This document shows, piece after piece, positions 43,808-53,278 of a DNA stretch of 64,000 nt (within the stretch, counting starts at the first letter, position 1; every line of letters begins with the position of its first letter). The notes below the pieces were generated by a model that saw only the letters and a program-made list of their open reading frames with translations, did not search any database and was not told where the DNA came from. The position numbers were made by a program, and so were the translations under genes. Source of the DNA: DATBJG01 sp963790545 (lineage in GTDB: Bacteria; Acidobacteriota; Vicinamibacteria; Vicinamibacterales; JAMQPK01); contig CAWBPA010000021.1 of the NCBI GenBank assembly GCA_963790545.1, positions 1 through 64,000 of the forward strand, written 5' to 3'.

Positions 43808-44643
43808 TTACCGCGGCTGGAGCAGCGCTTGAATCCGTGCCTCGGTCGGCGGGTGCGTACTGAACATTGCCATGAGTCCGCCAGCACTGAACGGTTTGAT
43901 GATGAACATGTGCGCCGTGGCCGGACTGGCGTTCATGGGAATCTGTTTGGACGCCCGATCGATCTTCTTCAGTGCATCCACGAGACCGTAGGGGGAACCC
44001 ACAATGGATGCTGCGCCCGCGTCGGCTGCGAACTCACGGGAGCGGGAGATGGCGGCCTGGATGAACATGGCCGCAATCGGCGCGAGGATCACCGTCGCCA
44101 GCAGCCCAAGCGGACCGGGGCCGTCGCGTTCGTCGCTCCGGCCACCGCCGAAGAACATTGCGAACCGCGCGAAGTTGGCCAGCATCATGATCGCAGCAGC
44201 CACCGTTGCCGCCACGGAACTGATGAGAATGTCTCGATGCTTGACGTGCGCCAGCTCGTGGGCGATCACACCTTCGAGTTCCCGTTCGTCGAGCGCCTGA
44301 AGGATGCCCTGCGTCGCGGCTACCGCAGCATGCGAGGGGTTTCGACCCGTCGCAAAGGCATTCGGCGAGTGATCGGGAATTACGTAGACACGAGGCTGCG
44401 GGAGATTCGCCTGGCGCGCCAGCCTCGACACGAGCTGATGAAGCCGATGCTCGGGGCCGACTTCCTGGGCGCGGTACATGCGCAGGACGATCTTGTCGGA
44501 GAACCAGTACAGACGAAGTTCATCAGGACGGCGACCCCAAACGCAAGGACCAACCCGGTCTGGCCGCCGAGCATCTGACCAATAACGAGGAACAACCCAC
44601 TGAGCGCACCGAGCAGCAAGGCCGTTTTCATCCCATTCTTCAT
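43808..44643 (-). CDS. htpX: HtpX-type membrane zinc metalloprotease (one frameshift)
   Basis: Inner-membrane protease that clears misfolded membrane proteins. Start ATG 44643 (MKNGMKTALLLGALSGLFL), with GAAGGA eight bases before. The frame changes near 44,517 (FGVAVLMNF to YWFSDKIVLRMYRAQEVGPEH). Zinc motif HELAHVKH (HExxH) and the third ligand region SREFAADAGAA are intact. Two N-terminal and two middle helices (AATVAAAIMMLANFARFAMFF; LGLLATVILAPIAAMFIQAAI) match HtpX. About 278 residues. Ends at 43808, 9 bases from the convergent radical SAM gene. Confidence 0.93.
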
Positions 44644-44768
44644 AACTTCATTCCTTCGCGAATCCCGCGCTCCGATCCTACCGCATTTTTTCACACTGCG
44701 GCGCGAGACACGGCTCCTTCAATGAAGAACACCCGAACCGGGTTGGAAATTCCCGATAGAATAAGGAC

Positions 44769-45287
44769 ATGCGATTGACAGCGCTTGCGGCGCTCGTGCT
44801 CTTCACGTCGACGAGCGTCGCCGGTCAGGCTCCTAGACCCTTTCCGCCTCCTCGACCCGGGAGCCCGACAGCGCCGTCAAAACCTGCCGAGCCCAAGCCG
44901 ACGGACAATCCGGCGAGCGCAGTCCCGACTGAAGCGACGCTGGGAGTCCCACTCTACCCGAACGCCCAGTTCCTGGTTTCCTACGATGCTGGTCAACGAC
45001 AGCGGTTCTATCTGTTCGGGGCTCAGGCAAGCTTCAACGAGATCGTGGCCTACTACAAGACGGTCCTCAAGAGGGGGGGCGACCTTCTTTTCGAGCAGCC
45101 ATCGACGCACACGTTCGAGATCGCCAGGTTCCGCGAAGAGAGCATGGCATTCCCACCGAGCATCACGATCAAAGACTACAAATGGGGAGGGTCCGAGGGA
45201 TACCTCAACCCTAAGCCCAAGGCGACACCGGCGCGGTTCCCCACGATCATTCAGATCGTCGCGGCACCACCTGGCACGGCGAAATAG
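44769..45287 (+). CDS. secreted hypothetical protein
   Basis: 172 residues with a signal peptide (MRLTALAALVLFTSTSVAGQ) and a Pro-rich linker, then a small domain (LGVPLYPNAQFLVSYDAGQRQRFYLFG, FNEIVAYYKTVLKRGGDLLF). No motif I can name; I recall similar unnamed periplasmic proteins in acidobacteria. The ribosome site is weak (AAGG two bases before the ATG). It is convergent with thiC and divergent from htpX. Not in any obvious operon. Confidence 0.7.
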   Translation: MRLTALAALVLFTSTSVAGQAPRPFPPPRPGSPTAPSKPAEPKPTDNPASAVPTEATLGVPLYPNAQFLVSYDAGQRQRFYLFGAQASFNEIVAYYKTVLKRGGDLLFEQPSTHTFEIARFREESMAFPPSITIKDYKWGGSEGYLNPKPKATPARFPTIIQIVAAPPGTAK

Positions 45288-45299
45288 GGTTTGGAACGC

Positions 45300-46997
45300 C
45301 TAAAACCTAGAGCCTGCCTTTCGGAACTCCACTGATTTCTCGTCCATCCCAATCCTGACGGCCTCGTCATCGCTGACGCCATGTTCGGCGGCATAGTCCC
45401 GCACCTGCTGCGTGATTTCCATGCTGCAGAATTTGGGACCGCACATCGAACAAAAGTGCGCCGTCTTCGCGCCCTCGGCTGGCAAGGTCTCGTCGTGGTA
45501 CGCGCGCGCGGTCACCGGATCGAGTGCCAGGTTGAACTGATCTTCCCACCTGAACTCAAACCGTGCTTTCGACAGTGCATCGTCCCAGATTTGCGCACGC
45601 GGATGTCCTTTTGCCACGTCTGCCGCGTGCGCCGCGATCTTGTAGGCAATGACACCCGCTTTGACGTCATCGCGATTCGGCAGCCCGAGATGCTCTTTGG
45701 GGGTCACGTAGCAAAGCATGGCGGTGCCGTACCAACCAATCATGGCCGCGCCAATCGCCGACGTGATGTGGTCGTATCCCGGCGCGACGTCGGTTGTCAG
45801 CGGACCAAGCGTGTAAAAGGGGGCTTCATCGCACCACTCGAGTTGCTTTTCCATGTTTTCCTTGATGAGGTGCATCGGAATGTGACCCGGCCCCTCATTC
45901 ATCACCTGCACGTCGTACTCCCAGGCAATCTTCGTCAGCTCTCCCTGCGTCTTCAGCTCCGCAAACTGCGCTTCATCGTTCGCGTCTGCAATCGAACCGG
46001 GCCGCAATCCATCGCCGAGCGAGAACGCCACATCGTAGGCACGCATGATTTCGCAGATCTCCCGAAAATGCGTATACGTGAAGTTCTCCTGGTGATGAGC
46101 CAGACACCACTTCGCCATAATCGACCCGCCTCGCGACACGATCCCCGTCGTGCGGCGAGCGGTGAGCGGCACATAGCGCAGCAGCACGCCGGCATGAACG
46201 GTGAAATAGTCGACACCTTGTTCCGCCTGTTCGATGAGCGTGTCGCGATACATTTCCCACGTAAGCGCTTCCGGCCTGCCACCAACTTTTTCAAGGGCTT
46301 GATAAATCGGCACCGTGCCAATGGGAACCGCTGAATTGCGGATGATCCACTCGCGCGTTTCATGGATGTCTTTACCGGTCGACAGGTCCATGACCGTATC
46401 GGCGCCCCACAACGTCGCCCACCGCAGCTTTTCGACCTCTTCCTGGATCGACGAGCTCACGGCGGAGTTGCCGATGTTGGCGTTAATCTTCACCAGAAAA
46501 TTGCGGCCGATGATCATCGGCTCTGTCTCGGGGTGATTGATATTGGCTGGAATAATCGCGCGGCCGCGCGCGACCTCCGAACGGACGAAGTCCGGATTCA
46601 ATCCTTCACGGATGGCAATAAACTCCATCTCCGGCGTCACCATTCCGCGACGGGCGTAGTGCAACTGTGTCACCGCCCCGCGGCCCCGCAACACGGGCCG
46701 GGCCCCTGAAACAGGACCATGGTTCACCGTGAGGACATCACCGCGTGCGAGGATCCATTCGTGGCGTACCGAGGGCAACCCTTTGGTGACGTCCTCTCCC
46801 TGCGGGCCGCTCGTGTCGTACAGCTGAACGACGGTGTCGCCACCCGAGACGGCCACTTCGCGTACGGGTACCCGCACCGTGAACGAGCCATACGGCTCTC
46901 GAGACACACGGTGCTCCACGTACACTTTGCGAGAGTTCGGAAACGCGGCCGAGAAGTCAGACGGACTTGCCGGCGTTGATGGCGTTCGGACGGTCAT
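45300..46997 (-). CDS. thiC: phosphomethylpyrimidine synthase
   Basis: 565 residues. This radical SAM enzyme turns AIR into HMP-phosphate, the pyrimidine half of thiamine. The C-terminal iron-sulfur motif is CSMCGPKFCSM (CxxCx4C). Other stretches include ANINHPETEPMIIGRNFLVKINANIGNSAVSSS, TLWGADTVMDLSTG, GGSIMAKWCLAHHQENFTY, VMNEGPGHIP and YTLGPLTTDVAPGYDHI. AAGGAG at 47006-47011 is the ribosome site. A TPP riboswitch lies upstream, so feedback control by thiamine pyrophosphate is expected. Confidence 0.97.
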   Translation of the reverse strand: MTVRTPSTPASPSDFSAAFPNSRKVYVEHRVSREPYGSFTVRVPVREVAVSGGDTVVQLYDTSGPQGEDVTKGLPSVRHEWILARGDVLTVNHGPVSGARPVLRGRGAVTQLHYARRGMVTPEMEFIAIREGLNPDFVRSEVARGRAIIPANINHPETEPMIIGRNFLVKINANIGNSAVSSSIQEEVEKLRWATLWGADTVMDLSTGKDIHETREWIIRNSAVPIGTVPIYQALEKVGGRPEALTWEMYRDTLIEQAEQGVDYFTVHAGVLLRYVPLTARRTTGIVSRGGSIMAKWCLAHHQENFTYTHFREICEIMRAYDVAFSLGDGLRPGSIADANDEAQFAELKTQGELTKIAWEYDVQVMNEGPGHIPMHLIKENMEKQLEWCDEAPFYTLGPLTTDVAPGYDHITSAIGAAMIGWYGTAMLCYVTPKEHLGLPNRDDVKAGVIAYKIAAHAADVAKGHPRAQIWDDALSKARFEFRWEDQFNLALDPVTARAYHDETLPAEGAKTAHFCSMCGPKFCSMEITQQVRDYAAEHGVSDDEAVRIGMDEKSVEFRKAGSRF

Positions 46998-47016
46998 GAC
47001 AGAGCTCCTTGCCTGT

Positions 47017-47142
47017 CGGCGGGTCTAAAGACCCGCCTCTACCAGGTCCTATCAGGGACGACTGCCGGGCGAGTTTAAAGACCCGCTTCTACAGGAACGA
47101 CGGTAGTAAGACCACGGTAGAGGCGGGTCTTTAGACCCGCCG
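47017..47142. repeat. REP-like palindrome doublet between the TPP riboswitch and thiC
   Basis: Three related palindromes. Copy 1 (47018-47043) begins GGCGGGTCTAAAGACCCGCC and continues CTCTACC. Copy 3 (47116-47141) is its exact reverse complement over 26 bases. Copy 2 (47071-47092) is a degenerate copy in copy 1 orientation (TTTAAAGACCCGCTTCTAC). Each can fold into a stem with a TAAA or TTTA loop; copies 1 and 3 can also pair with each other. The unit ends in CTCTAC, like the hairpin at 39191. Confidence 0.85.
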
Positions 47143-47175
47143 ACTGGAGAGCGGTGACAAACTTGCCACAGGCAG

Positions 47176-47284
47176 GTACCGCACTCCCTACGCCGGTCTC
47201 AACCGGTTCAGGTTCCAAGGGTGTCGTCTCAATCCCGTTTTCGCGTTCAATCCGCGTTCCGGGATACCCCTGGCGGTCAGCGAG
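47176..47284 (-). promoter_or_regulatory. TPP (THI-box) riboswitch
   Basis: Read on the minus strand, the conserved parts occur in order: AGGGGTATCCCGG, TTGAGAC (CTGAGA block), ACACCCTTGGAACCTGAACC, GGTTGAGACCGGCGTAGGGA and GTGCGG. This is the standard thiamine pyrophosphate aptamer. It sits about 180 bases before the thiC start and immediately after the RlmI-like gene, which ends at 47292. A REP-like palindrome set, rather than a visible U-tailed terminator, occupies the normal expression-platform position. Confidence 0.93.
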
Positions 47285-47291
47285 ACGGTCA

Positions 47292-48455
47292 CTATAGCAC
47301 GCGACGCAGGATCAGGCACTTCAAGTAGTACGTCTCCGGAATCCCCAGCATCACGGGATGGTCGCGCGACTGCATCCGCTTTTCGACGACCGTGACCCGT
47401 GCCCCGGCGTCGAGGGCTGCTTCGTGCACCACCTGCCCGAACGTGGCCTCATCTACGTTGTATGAACAGCTGCACGTCACGAGATACCCACCAGTCCGGA
47501 GCAGTTTCAAGGCGCGCCGATTGATCTCGCGGTAACCCGCGAGGGCATTGGGAACGGACCCCTTGTTTTTTGCAAATGCGGGTGGGTCCAACACGATCGT
47601 GTCGAAGCGCTCCCCGTCCTGCTCGCGACGACGCAGGTCGTCGAAGACGTTGGCAGCCAGACCGTGCACATGCTCGAACCCATTGCGAGTCGCGTTGGCG
47701 TGCGTGCGCGCGACGGCGTCCTCGGAAATGTCAACGGCGACGACTTCCGAACACGCACGGCCAAGTTGTAAGGCGAATCCACCGTTATAGCTGAAGCAAT
47801 CGAGCAGTCGGCCGCGGGCATACGCCTGCGCTGCGGCGCGATTCTCCCGTTGATCAAGGAACAGCCCGGTCTTTTGGCCCCGCCAGAGATCGGCCTCATA
47901 CTCGATCTCCCCTTCACGGACGACAACCTTCTCCGGAACTTCCCCGTGCGCCAGATCCACACGCTGATCGAGCCCCTCGAGAAGCCGGACTTTCGGGTCG
48001 TTGCGTGCGAGCACACCGGGTGCCCCGGTCAGATCCACGAGCAGGCGTACCAGCTCAGGGAGCAGTCGATCGATGGCTTGCGAGAGCGCTTGAACGACGA
48101 GGTAGTCGCCATAGCGGTCCACGACCAAGGAGGGCAACAAGTCGGCCTCGCCGTGGATTACACGATACGCCGTGGCGTCGATCCCGAGAGACTCGCGGAA
48201 CGCGAGCGCGGCTTGAATCCGAGCCGACCAGAGCGAATGGTCGGGCAACTGATCGCCAAAGGTCAGCAGCCTCAGCGCGATTTGGGAACGGTCGCTGTAC
48301 AGCGCATACCCGAGCCCCCGCGAGCGTGGACCGACAACGTGTACGATGTCGCCTGCCGATGCGCGGACATGGGTCACGTCGCTCCTGTAGATCCAGAAAT
48401 GCCCATCGCGCAGTCGGGATTCTCCGCGGGCGGACACGACAACCATCGGAACCAT
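47292..48455 (-). CDS. class I SAM-dependent rRNA methyltransferase (RlmI-like)
   Basis: 387 residues from ATG 48455 (MVPMVVVSARGES; ATG 48446 is an alternative). It has an N-terminal PUA domain (GHFWIYRSDVTHVRASAGDIVHVVGP), a middle domain, then a Rossmann methyltransferase: LLDCFSYNGGFALQLGRACSEVVAVDIS, and the catalytic motif VLDPPAFAKNK, with a Cys in TCSCSYN. These are the features of RlmI/RlmK-like 23S m5C methyltransferases. Ends just before the TPP riboswitch. Divergent from rpiB with a 23-bp gap. Confidence 0.92.
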   Translation of the reverse strand: MVPMVVVSARGESRLRDGHFWIYRSDVTHVRASAGDIVHVVGPRSRGLGYALYSDRSQIALRLLTFGDQLPDHSLWSARIQAALAFRESLGIDATAYRVIHGEADLLPSLVVDRYGDYLVVQALSQAIDRLLPELVRLLVDLTGAPGVLARNDPKVRLLEGLDQRVDLAHGEVPEKVVVREGEIEYEADLWRGQKTGLFLDQRENRAAAQAYARGRLLDCFSYNGGFALQLGRACSEVVAVDISEDAVARTHANATRNGFEHVHGLAANVFDDLRRREQDGERFDTIVLDPPAFAKNKGSVPNALAGYREINRRALKLLRTGGYLVTCSCSYNVDEATFGQVVHEAALDAGARVTVVEKRMQSRDHPVMLGIPETYYLKCLILRRVL

Positions 48456-48464
48456 GACACATAG

Positions 48465-48470
48465 TACAAT
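48465..48470 (+). promoter_or_regulatory. -10 box of rpiB, possibly leaderless
   Basis: TACAAT is 8 bases before ATG 48479, so transcription would begin at or next to the A of the start codon. No clear -35 hexamer. The gene-to-gene space is only 23 bases, leaving no room for another leader. Confidence 0.45.
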
Positions 48471-48478
48471 TGCCGCCG

Positions 48479-48922
48479 ATGCGGATCGCGATTGGCGCCG
48501 ATCACGCCGGGTTCCGGCTGAAAGAGCATCTGAAACAGACGCTCGATCGACTTGGTCACTCCATCGACGATCACGGAACCCAAAGCGAAGAAGCTGTCGA
48601 CTATCCCCCCATCTGCATCAGCGTTGGCCGCGCCGTCGTCGATGGCCGGGCCGATCGTGGAATCGTGCTCGGTGGCAGCGGACAGGGAGAGCAAATCGCC
48701 GCCAACAAAGTCGCCGGTGTTCGGGCCGCGTTGTGCAACGACCTGTACACGGCACGACTCTCCCGCTTGCACAACGACGCGAACGTGCTCTCGATGGGCG
48801 GTCGCATTGTCGCGTTTGGTCTGGCCGATGAAATCCTGACACTCTGGTTGGCCACGCCATTCGAGGGCGGACGGCACCAGCGCCGCATCGATCAAATCCG
48901 AGAAGCGGAACAACGCCGCTAG
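48479..48922 (+). CDS. rpiB: ribose-5-phosphate isomerase B (Mycobacterium-type active site)
   Basis: 147 residues from ATG 48479 (MRIAIGADHAGFRLKEHLK). It interconverts ribose-5-phosphate and ribulose-5-phosphate. The region that holds the catalytic Cys in E. coli RpiB (CGTGxGxSIAAN) reads GGSGQGEQIAANKV here, with Ser and Glu instead of Cys, the pattern I know from the Mycobacterium enzyme, where Glu is the base. Phosphate and sugar contacts (GADHAG, RLHNDANVLSMGGR) are present. It is followed by glyA. Confidence 0.92.
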   Translation: MRIAIGADHAGFRLKEHLKQTLDRLGHSIDDHGTQSEEAVDYPPICISVGRAVVDGRADRGIVLGGSGQGEQIAANKVAGVRAALCNDLYTARLSRLHNDANVLSMGGRIVAFGLADEILTLWLATPFEGGRHQRRIDQIREAEQRR

Positions 48923-48952
48923 TCGAGAACATGGAACGCGTCGAGCACACCT

Positions 48953-50228
48953 ATGCCGACTGACACCCTCACATCCATGCAGCATCCGCTGGCCAGCGTC
49001 GACCCGGAAATCGCGCGCGCCATCGAGCGCCGAAACGCGCCGTCAAGCGTCGGGGCTCGAGTTGATCGCTTCCGAAAACTTCGTGAGCTCCGCCGTGCTG
49101 GAAGCGGCCGGCTCTGTGTTCACCAACAAATACGCGGAAGGCTATCCCGGCCGCCGCTATTACGGAGGCTGCGAAGAAGTCGACGTGGTCGAATCGCTCG
49201 CCATCGCACGGGCGAAGGCGCTCTTCGGCGCCGATCATGTCAACGTTCAGCCGCATTCAGGAGCACAGGCGAACATGGCCGTGTATTTCGCGGCTGTGCG
49301 ACCTGGCGACACGGTCCTGGGCATGAACCTTTCACATGGCGGACACCTCACCCACGGGCACCAACTCAACTTCTCGGGTCAGCTGTACAAGATCATCCCC
49401 TACGGGGTTCGCCGCGACGACGAGCGCATCGACTACGAGGAGTTATCCAGGCTGGCCGAAGCGCACAAACCGAAGCTGATCATGGTCGGGGCGAGTGCGT
49501 ATCCTCGCTTTATCGAGTTCGCTCGGATCCGGGAAATTTCGAGTCGCGTTGGGGCCATCATGGTGACCGACATGGCTCATATTGCCGGCCTGGTCGCTGC
49601 GGGTGTGCATCCCAGCCCGGTCCCGCACTCGGATTTCGTCACGACAACCACTCACAAGACGCTACGTGGACCCCGCGCCGGCATGGCGATGTGCCGCGAA
49701 CAGTACGCCAAGGATCTCGACCGCTCGGTCTTTCCCGGAGTGCAAGGAGGACCGCTCGTTCACATCATTGCCGCAAAAGCGGTGTGCTTGAAGGAAGCGG
49801 CTGAAGCCTCGTTTGCCGCCTACCAACGGCAGATTGTCGCCAACGCCTCGCGCCTTGCCGAAGTCCTGGTCGCTGGCGGTTTCCGCCTGGTCAGCGGCGG
49901 CACCGACAATCATCTGATGCTGGTTGACGTGTTCTCGAAGGGCGTGACGGGGAAAGCGGCTGAAGCCGCGCTTGGTAAAGCGGGAATTACCGTCAACAAG
50001 AACACCATTCCCTTCGACCAGAACCCGCCCATGGTCGCGAGCGGCATTCGCGTTGGAACACCTGCCGTCACGACCCGTGGCATGCGTGAGCCCGAGATGG
50101 ATCTCATTGGCGACTATCTCATTCGAGCCTTGTCGGCCCCAGACAATGACAGCGTGCTCGCTCAGATTCGCGTAGAAGTCGAACAGCTGTGCCGGAAGTT
50201 CCCTCTCTATCCAGAGCGGCTCCACTAA
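48953..50228 (+). CDS. glyA: serine hydroxymethyltransferase (frameshift near the N-terminus)
   Basis: PLP enzyme linking serine/glycine and one-carbon folate. Start ATG 48953, or ATG 48977 (MQHPLASVDPEIARAIE). The first 30 codons are in one frame; near 49,040 one base is lost, and then LELIASENFVSSAVLEAAGSVFTNKYAEGYPGRRYYGG follows. The PLP lysine motif is VTTTTHKTLRGPRAG, and the substrate-binding DMAHIAGLVAAG and PHSGAQANMAVY are intact. Length about 417 residues. It is 31 bases after rpiB and its stop overlaps the next coding start by 40 bases. Confidence 0.95.
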
Positions 50229-52255
50229 CTGCCGCGGTTGCTGCGGCGTTTGCAGACGATGGTCCCCTTGCGCGGACCGTCGCGGACTTCGAGCCGCGAC
50301 AGGGACAGCGTGAGATGGCGGCGGCTGTTGCCGATGTTTTCGATCGGGGTGGCGTGCTGCTCGCCGAAGCCGGTACGGGAACCGGAAAGACGCTCGCCTA
50401 TCTGGTGCCGGCCATTCTGAGCGGACATCGCGTCCTCGTGTCCACCGGCACCAAGAACCTTCAGGAGCAGGTCTACACGAAAGATCTTCCGCTTCTGCGG
50501 GAGGCCCTTCGCGCCCCATTCAAGGCCACCTGCATGAAGGGGCGGGGCAACTACTTGTGCCTGCACCGCTACGAGAGCTTTCGGGAGAGCCCTGAGGCTG
50601 CCTTCGAATCCGCCGCGGCCTGGATCCCGCTGCTCGACGCGTGGGCTGCGCGCTCCGAGACCGGGGATCGCGCAGAACTCGAAGAGCTTCCCGAAGACAT
50701 CCCGTTCTGGCCCGGCATTGCCGCGAGCTCGGAAAACTGCATCGGCACCGAGTGTCCGCGATACAGCGAATGTTTCGTCACGCGCATGCGGCAACGCGCC
50801 GCCGAGTCGGATCTCGTCATTGTCAATCATCATCTCCTCTGCGCCGATGCCGCCGTCCGGCAGGGCGCATACGGCGAAGTCATCCCCGGTTGCTCCTACG
50901 CGGTCGTAGACGAGGCGCATCAGCTGGAGGATGTGGCCACGCAATATTTCGGCATTGCCGTCAGCAACTACCGAGTGGACGACCTCATCCGTGATGGCGA
51001 ACGCTGTCTCGGGCTCGAGGTCCTCCTGGACGATGCCGATGAGTTGCGCCAGGCCGTCGATCGGATGCGGGATCGTGCCAGACTCTTCTTTGGCGCGCTG
51101 ATGCTGAGCCGTCTCGGGACTCGGGCCTCTGAAGAGCGCGTCAGGCTGGAACCGCAGGCACTGAGCGAAGTGGCCGAAGAGGGTGCGATGCTGGTTGGCG
51201 CCCTCGACAATCTCGAGGCGACGATCCATCTCTTGCGGGAACCCAAGTCCGGCAGCGGAGAGACGCCGCTACTGGAAGATTTGCTTGGGTTTGTCGCGAC
51301 GGGCCGTCGAACTGCGCGACCATCTGAAGTTTCTGCTCCGCGCGGGCGACGCCGACTACGTCTATTTTCTCGAGATTCGAGGTCGAGGCGTTGTGCTGCG
51401 GGCGGCACCCATCGACGTGTCAGCGATCATCCGCGAGGTGCTCCTCGACCGTATGCAGGCCACGATCCTCACGTCCGCAACCCTGACCGTGGACGGGTCG
51501 TTCGACTACGTCACCACGCGGCTTGGCATCGTCGGGCACGAGCGCGCGGGTTCTCGGACGATGGCCTTCCGAATTCGACCATGCGAACCAGGCGATCCTT
51601 TACCTGCCGCGGAAAATGCCCGATCCTCGCTCGACCGGATTCATCGAGGCCGCGGCGCATGAAGTGCTCGAAATCCTGCGTCGAACCAACGGGCGCGCAT
51701 TCGTGTTGTTTACCAGCTACACGGCCCTCCGTGGCGTGCAGGGCGCTCGTCGAACCCGCACTCGGTTTTCCGCTGTTCGTCCAGGGCGCGGCTCCCCGCT
51801 CTACGCTCCTTGCGCAGTTTCGCTCGACCCCGCACGCCGTCCTCTTCGCCACATCGAGCTTCTGGCAGGGGGTTGACGTCATGGGCGAAGCGCTCAGCTG
51901 CGTCATCGTGGACAAACTACCGTTTGCGTCGCCCGGCGATCCGATTACGGCCGCGCGTATGGAGGCCGTGCAGCTCCGCGGCGGCAACCCGTTTTCCGAC
52001 TACCAGGTGCCACTTGCCATCCTCACCCTCCAGCAGGGATTGGGACGCCTGATCAGACATCGCCACGATCGAGGTGTGCTGGCCGTACTGGATCCACGTC
52101 TGCGCACCAAGGCGTACGGGCAGCGGTTTCTGCAGTCGCTGCCGCCCGCGCCCGTCACGCACAAACTGGACGACATCAACGCGTTTTTCGGTCGGGCCGA
52201 CGTTCGGTTGAACCCCGCGCGTGTCCCGTCGAATGCTGGTTTTGGGGTAGACTAG
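50189..52255 (+). CDS. dinG: DinG-type ATP-dependent helicase (three frameshifts)
   Basis: XPD/DinG superfamily 2 helicase with an iron-sulfur domain. Probable start GTG 50189, inside the glyA 3' end. Walker A AGTGTGKT at residues 61-68, DEAH box VVDEAHQLE, and cysteines 124 (GRGNYLC), 184, 189 and 195 with the 5- and 6-residue spacing of the DinG cluster. After residue about 370 the frame changes three times (near 51,300, 51,560 and 51,735): the intervening parts read RDHLKFLLRAGDADYVYFLE, ATILTSATLTVDGSF and RAFVLFTSYTALRG, then SSFWQGVDVMGEALSCVIVDKLPF and QGLGRLIRHRHDRG in the original frame. Total about 690 residues. DinG unwinds damaged or structured DNA. Confidence 0.9.
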   Translation: MPEVPSLSRAAPLTAAVAAAFADDGPLARTVADFEPRQGQREMAAAVADVFDRGGVLLAEAGTGTGKTLAYLVPAILSGHRVLVSTGTKNLQEQVYTKDLPLLREALRAPFKATCMKGRGNYLCLHRYESFRESPEAAFESAAAWIPLLDAWAARSETGDRAELEELPEDIPFWPGIAASSENCIGTECPRYSECFVTRMRQRAAESDLVIVNHHLLCADAAVRQGAYGEVIPGCSYAVVDEAHQLEDVATQYFGIAVSNYRVDDLIRDGERCLGLEVLLDDADELRQAVDRMRDRARLFFGALMLSRLGTRASEERVRLEPQALSEVAEEGAMLVGALDNLEATIHLLREPKSGSGETPLLEDLLGFVATGRRTARPSEVSAPRGRRRLRLFSRDSRSRRCAAGGTHRRVSDHPRGAPRPYAGHDPHVRNPDRGRVVRLRHHAAWHRRARARGFSDDGLPNSTMRTRRSFTCRGKCPILARPDSSRPRRMKCSKSCVEPTGAHSCCLPATRPSVACRALVEPALGFPLFVQGAAPRSTLLAQFRSTPHAVLFATSSFWQGVDVMGEALSCVIVDKLPFASPGDPITAARMEAVQLRGGNPFSDYQVPLAILTLQQGLGRLIRHRHDRGVLAVLDPRLRTKAYGQRFLQSLPPAPVTHKLDDINAFFGRADVRLNPARVPSNAGFGVD

Positions 52256-52281
52256 CAAAGTACCGGTTCATCAATCGGCAA

Positions 52282-52308
52282 CGCGGATCGCGCGGATTAC
52301 GCGGATCG
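52282..52308. repeat. short 9-bp tandem repeat in the leader of the TPR gene
   Basis: Three phased units: CGCGGATCG, CGCGGATTA, CGCGGATCG. It ends five bases before the GGAGG ribosome site at 52312-52316 of the following TPR gene, and the first 40 bases after dinG are mostly this element. Confidence 0.6.
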
Positions 52309-52323
52309 CCGGGAGGATTTTGT

Positions 52324-53278
52324 ATGCGTTCGATTTCCCGTTGGAGACTGCTGAGCCTGGCTGGTGCCGTCCTTGCCGGTGTTGCTCTTCGCGTCGCCCG
52401 CGGCTGCTCAGGGGATCGTCCAGGGCATTGTCGTTGACGCCAACAACCAGCCCGTCGAAGGCGCGCTGGTGACCATCACCAGCAAAGATAGCAGCCGGAA
52501 ATTTCAGCTCAAAACCGACAAGAAGGGTGAGTTCTTCCAGATTGGCGTGCCCTCGGGCGCGTATACCGTGACTGTCGAGAAGGATAAGCTGAAGGCGTCG
52601 AGAGACACGCAGGCCAAACAGGGCGCCCCGGCGAGAGTCAATCTCGTGCTTGCGGCGGGAGCCGGTCTGAGCGAGGAAGACAAAGCCAAGACCAACGCCC
52701 TCCAAAAGCTCATCGAGGAGGCCAGCACCGCAGTCAAAGCTGGAGATCATCAGACGGCCATCGCAAAGTACACCGAGGTGGCGGCCGCGATTCCGACCTG
52801 CGCCGACTGCTACGACACCATCGGTCGCTCGCAGATGTCGCTCAAGAATTACGCAGAAGCGGAAGCGGCATTCAAGAAAGCCATCGAGCTGAAGCCTGAT
52901 CATGCCGATGCGTACAACGGGCTGGCCAACGTATACAACGCCCAGAAGAAGTTCGATCTGGCGGCGCAGGCCAGCGCGAAGGCCACCGAGCTTGGCGGTG
53001 CAGGAGCGGCTGCAGGTGGTGGCAGCGCAGATTCGCTTTACAACCAGGGTGTCATTGCCTGGAACGCCGGCAAACCGGAAGAGGCACGCGGGCACTTCGA
53101 AGCGGCGCTCAAGGCAGATCCGAACCATGCGCCCGCGCACTATCAACTCGGCATGGCGCTCGTCAACGGCGGCAAGCTGGCGGAGGCTCGAGCAGAATTC
53201 GAGGCCTACCTCAAGCTCGCTCCCACCGGTCAGTACGCCGATCAGGCCAAGAACATCCTCGGGGCCATCCCGAAGTAA
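52324..53278 (+). CDS. secreted TPR protein with N-terminal carboxypeptidase-regulatory-like domain (frameshift in signal peptide)
   Basis: Start ATG 52324, with GGAGG at 52312-52316. The signal peptide begins MRSISRWRLLSLAGAVLAG; one base is gained or lost near 52,375, after which VLLFASPAAAQGIVQGIVVDANNQPVEGALVTI reads on. The first domain is a beta-sandwich regulatory-like repeat (GIVVDANNQPVEGALVTITSKD). The rest is TPR (STAVKAGDHQTAIAKYTEVAA, YDTIGRSQMSLKNYAEAEAAF, AYNGLANVYNAQKKFDLAA, SLYNQGVIAWNAGKPEEARGHFEAALKADPNHAPAHYQLG). About 317 residues. Probably periplasmic; partner unknown. It is followed by a long fold-back repeat. Confidence 0.88.
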
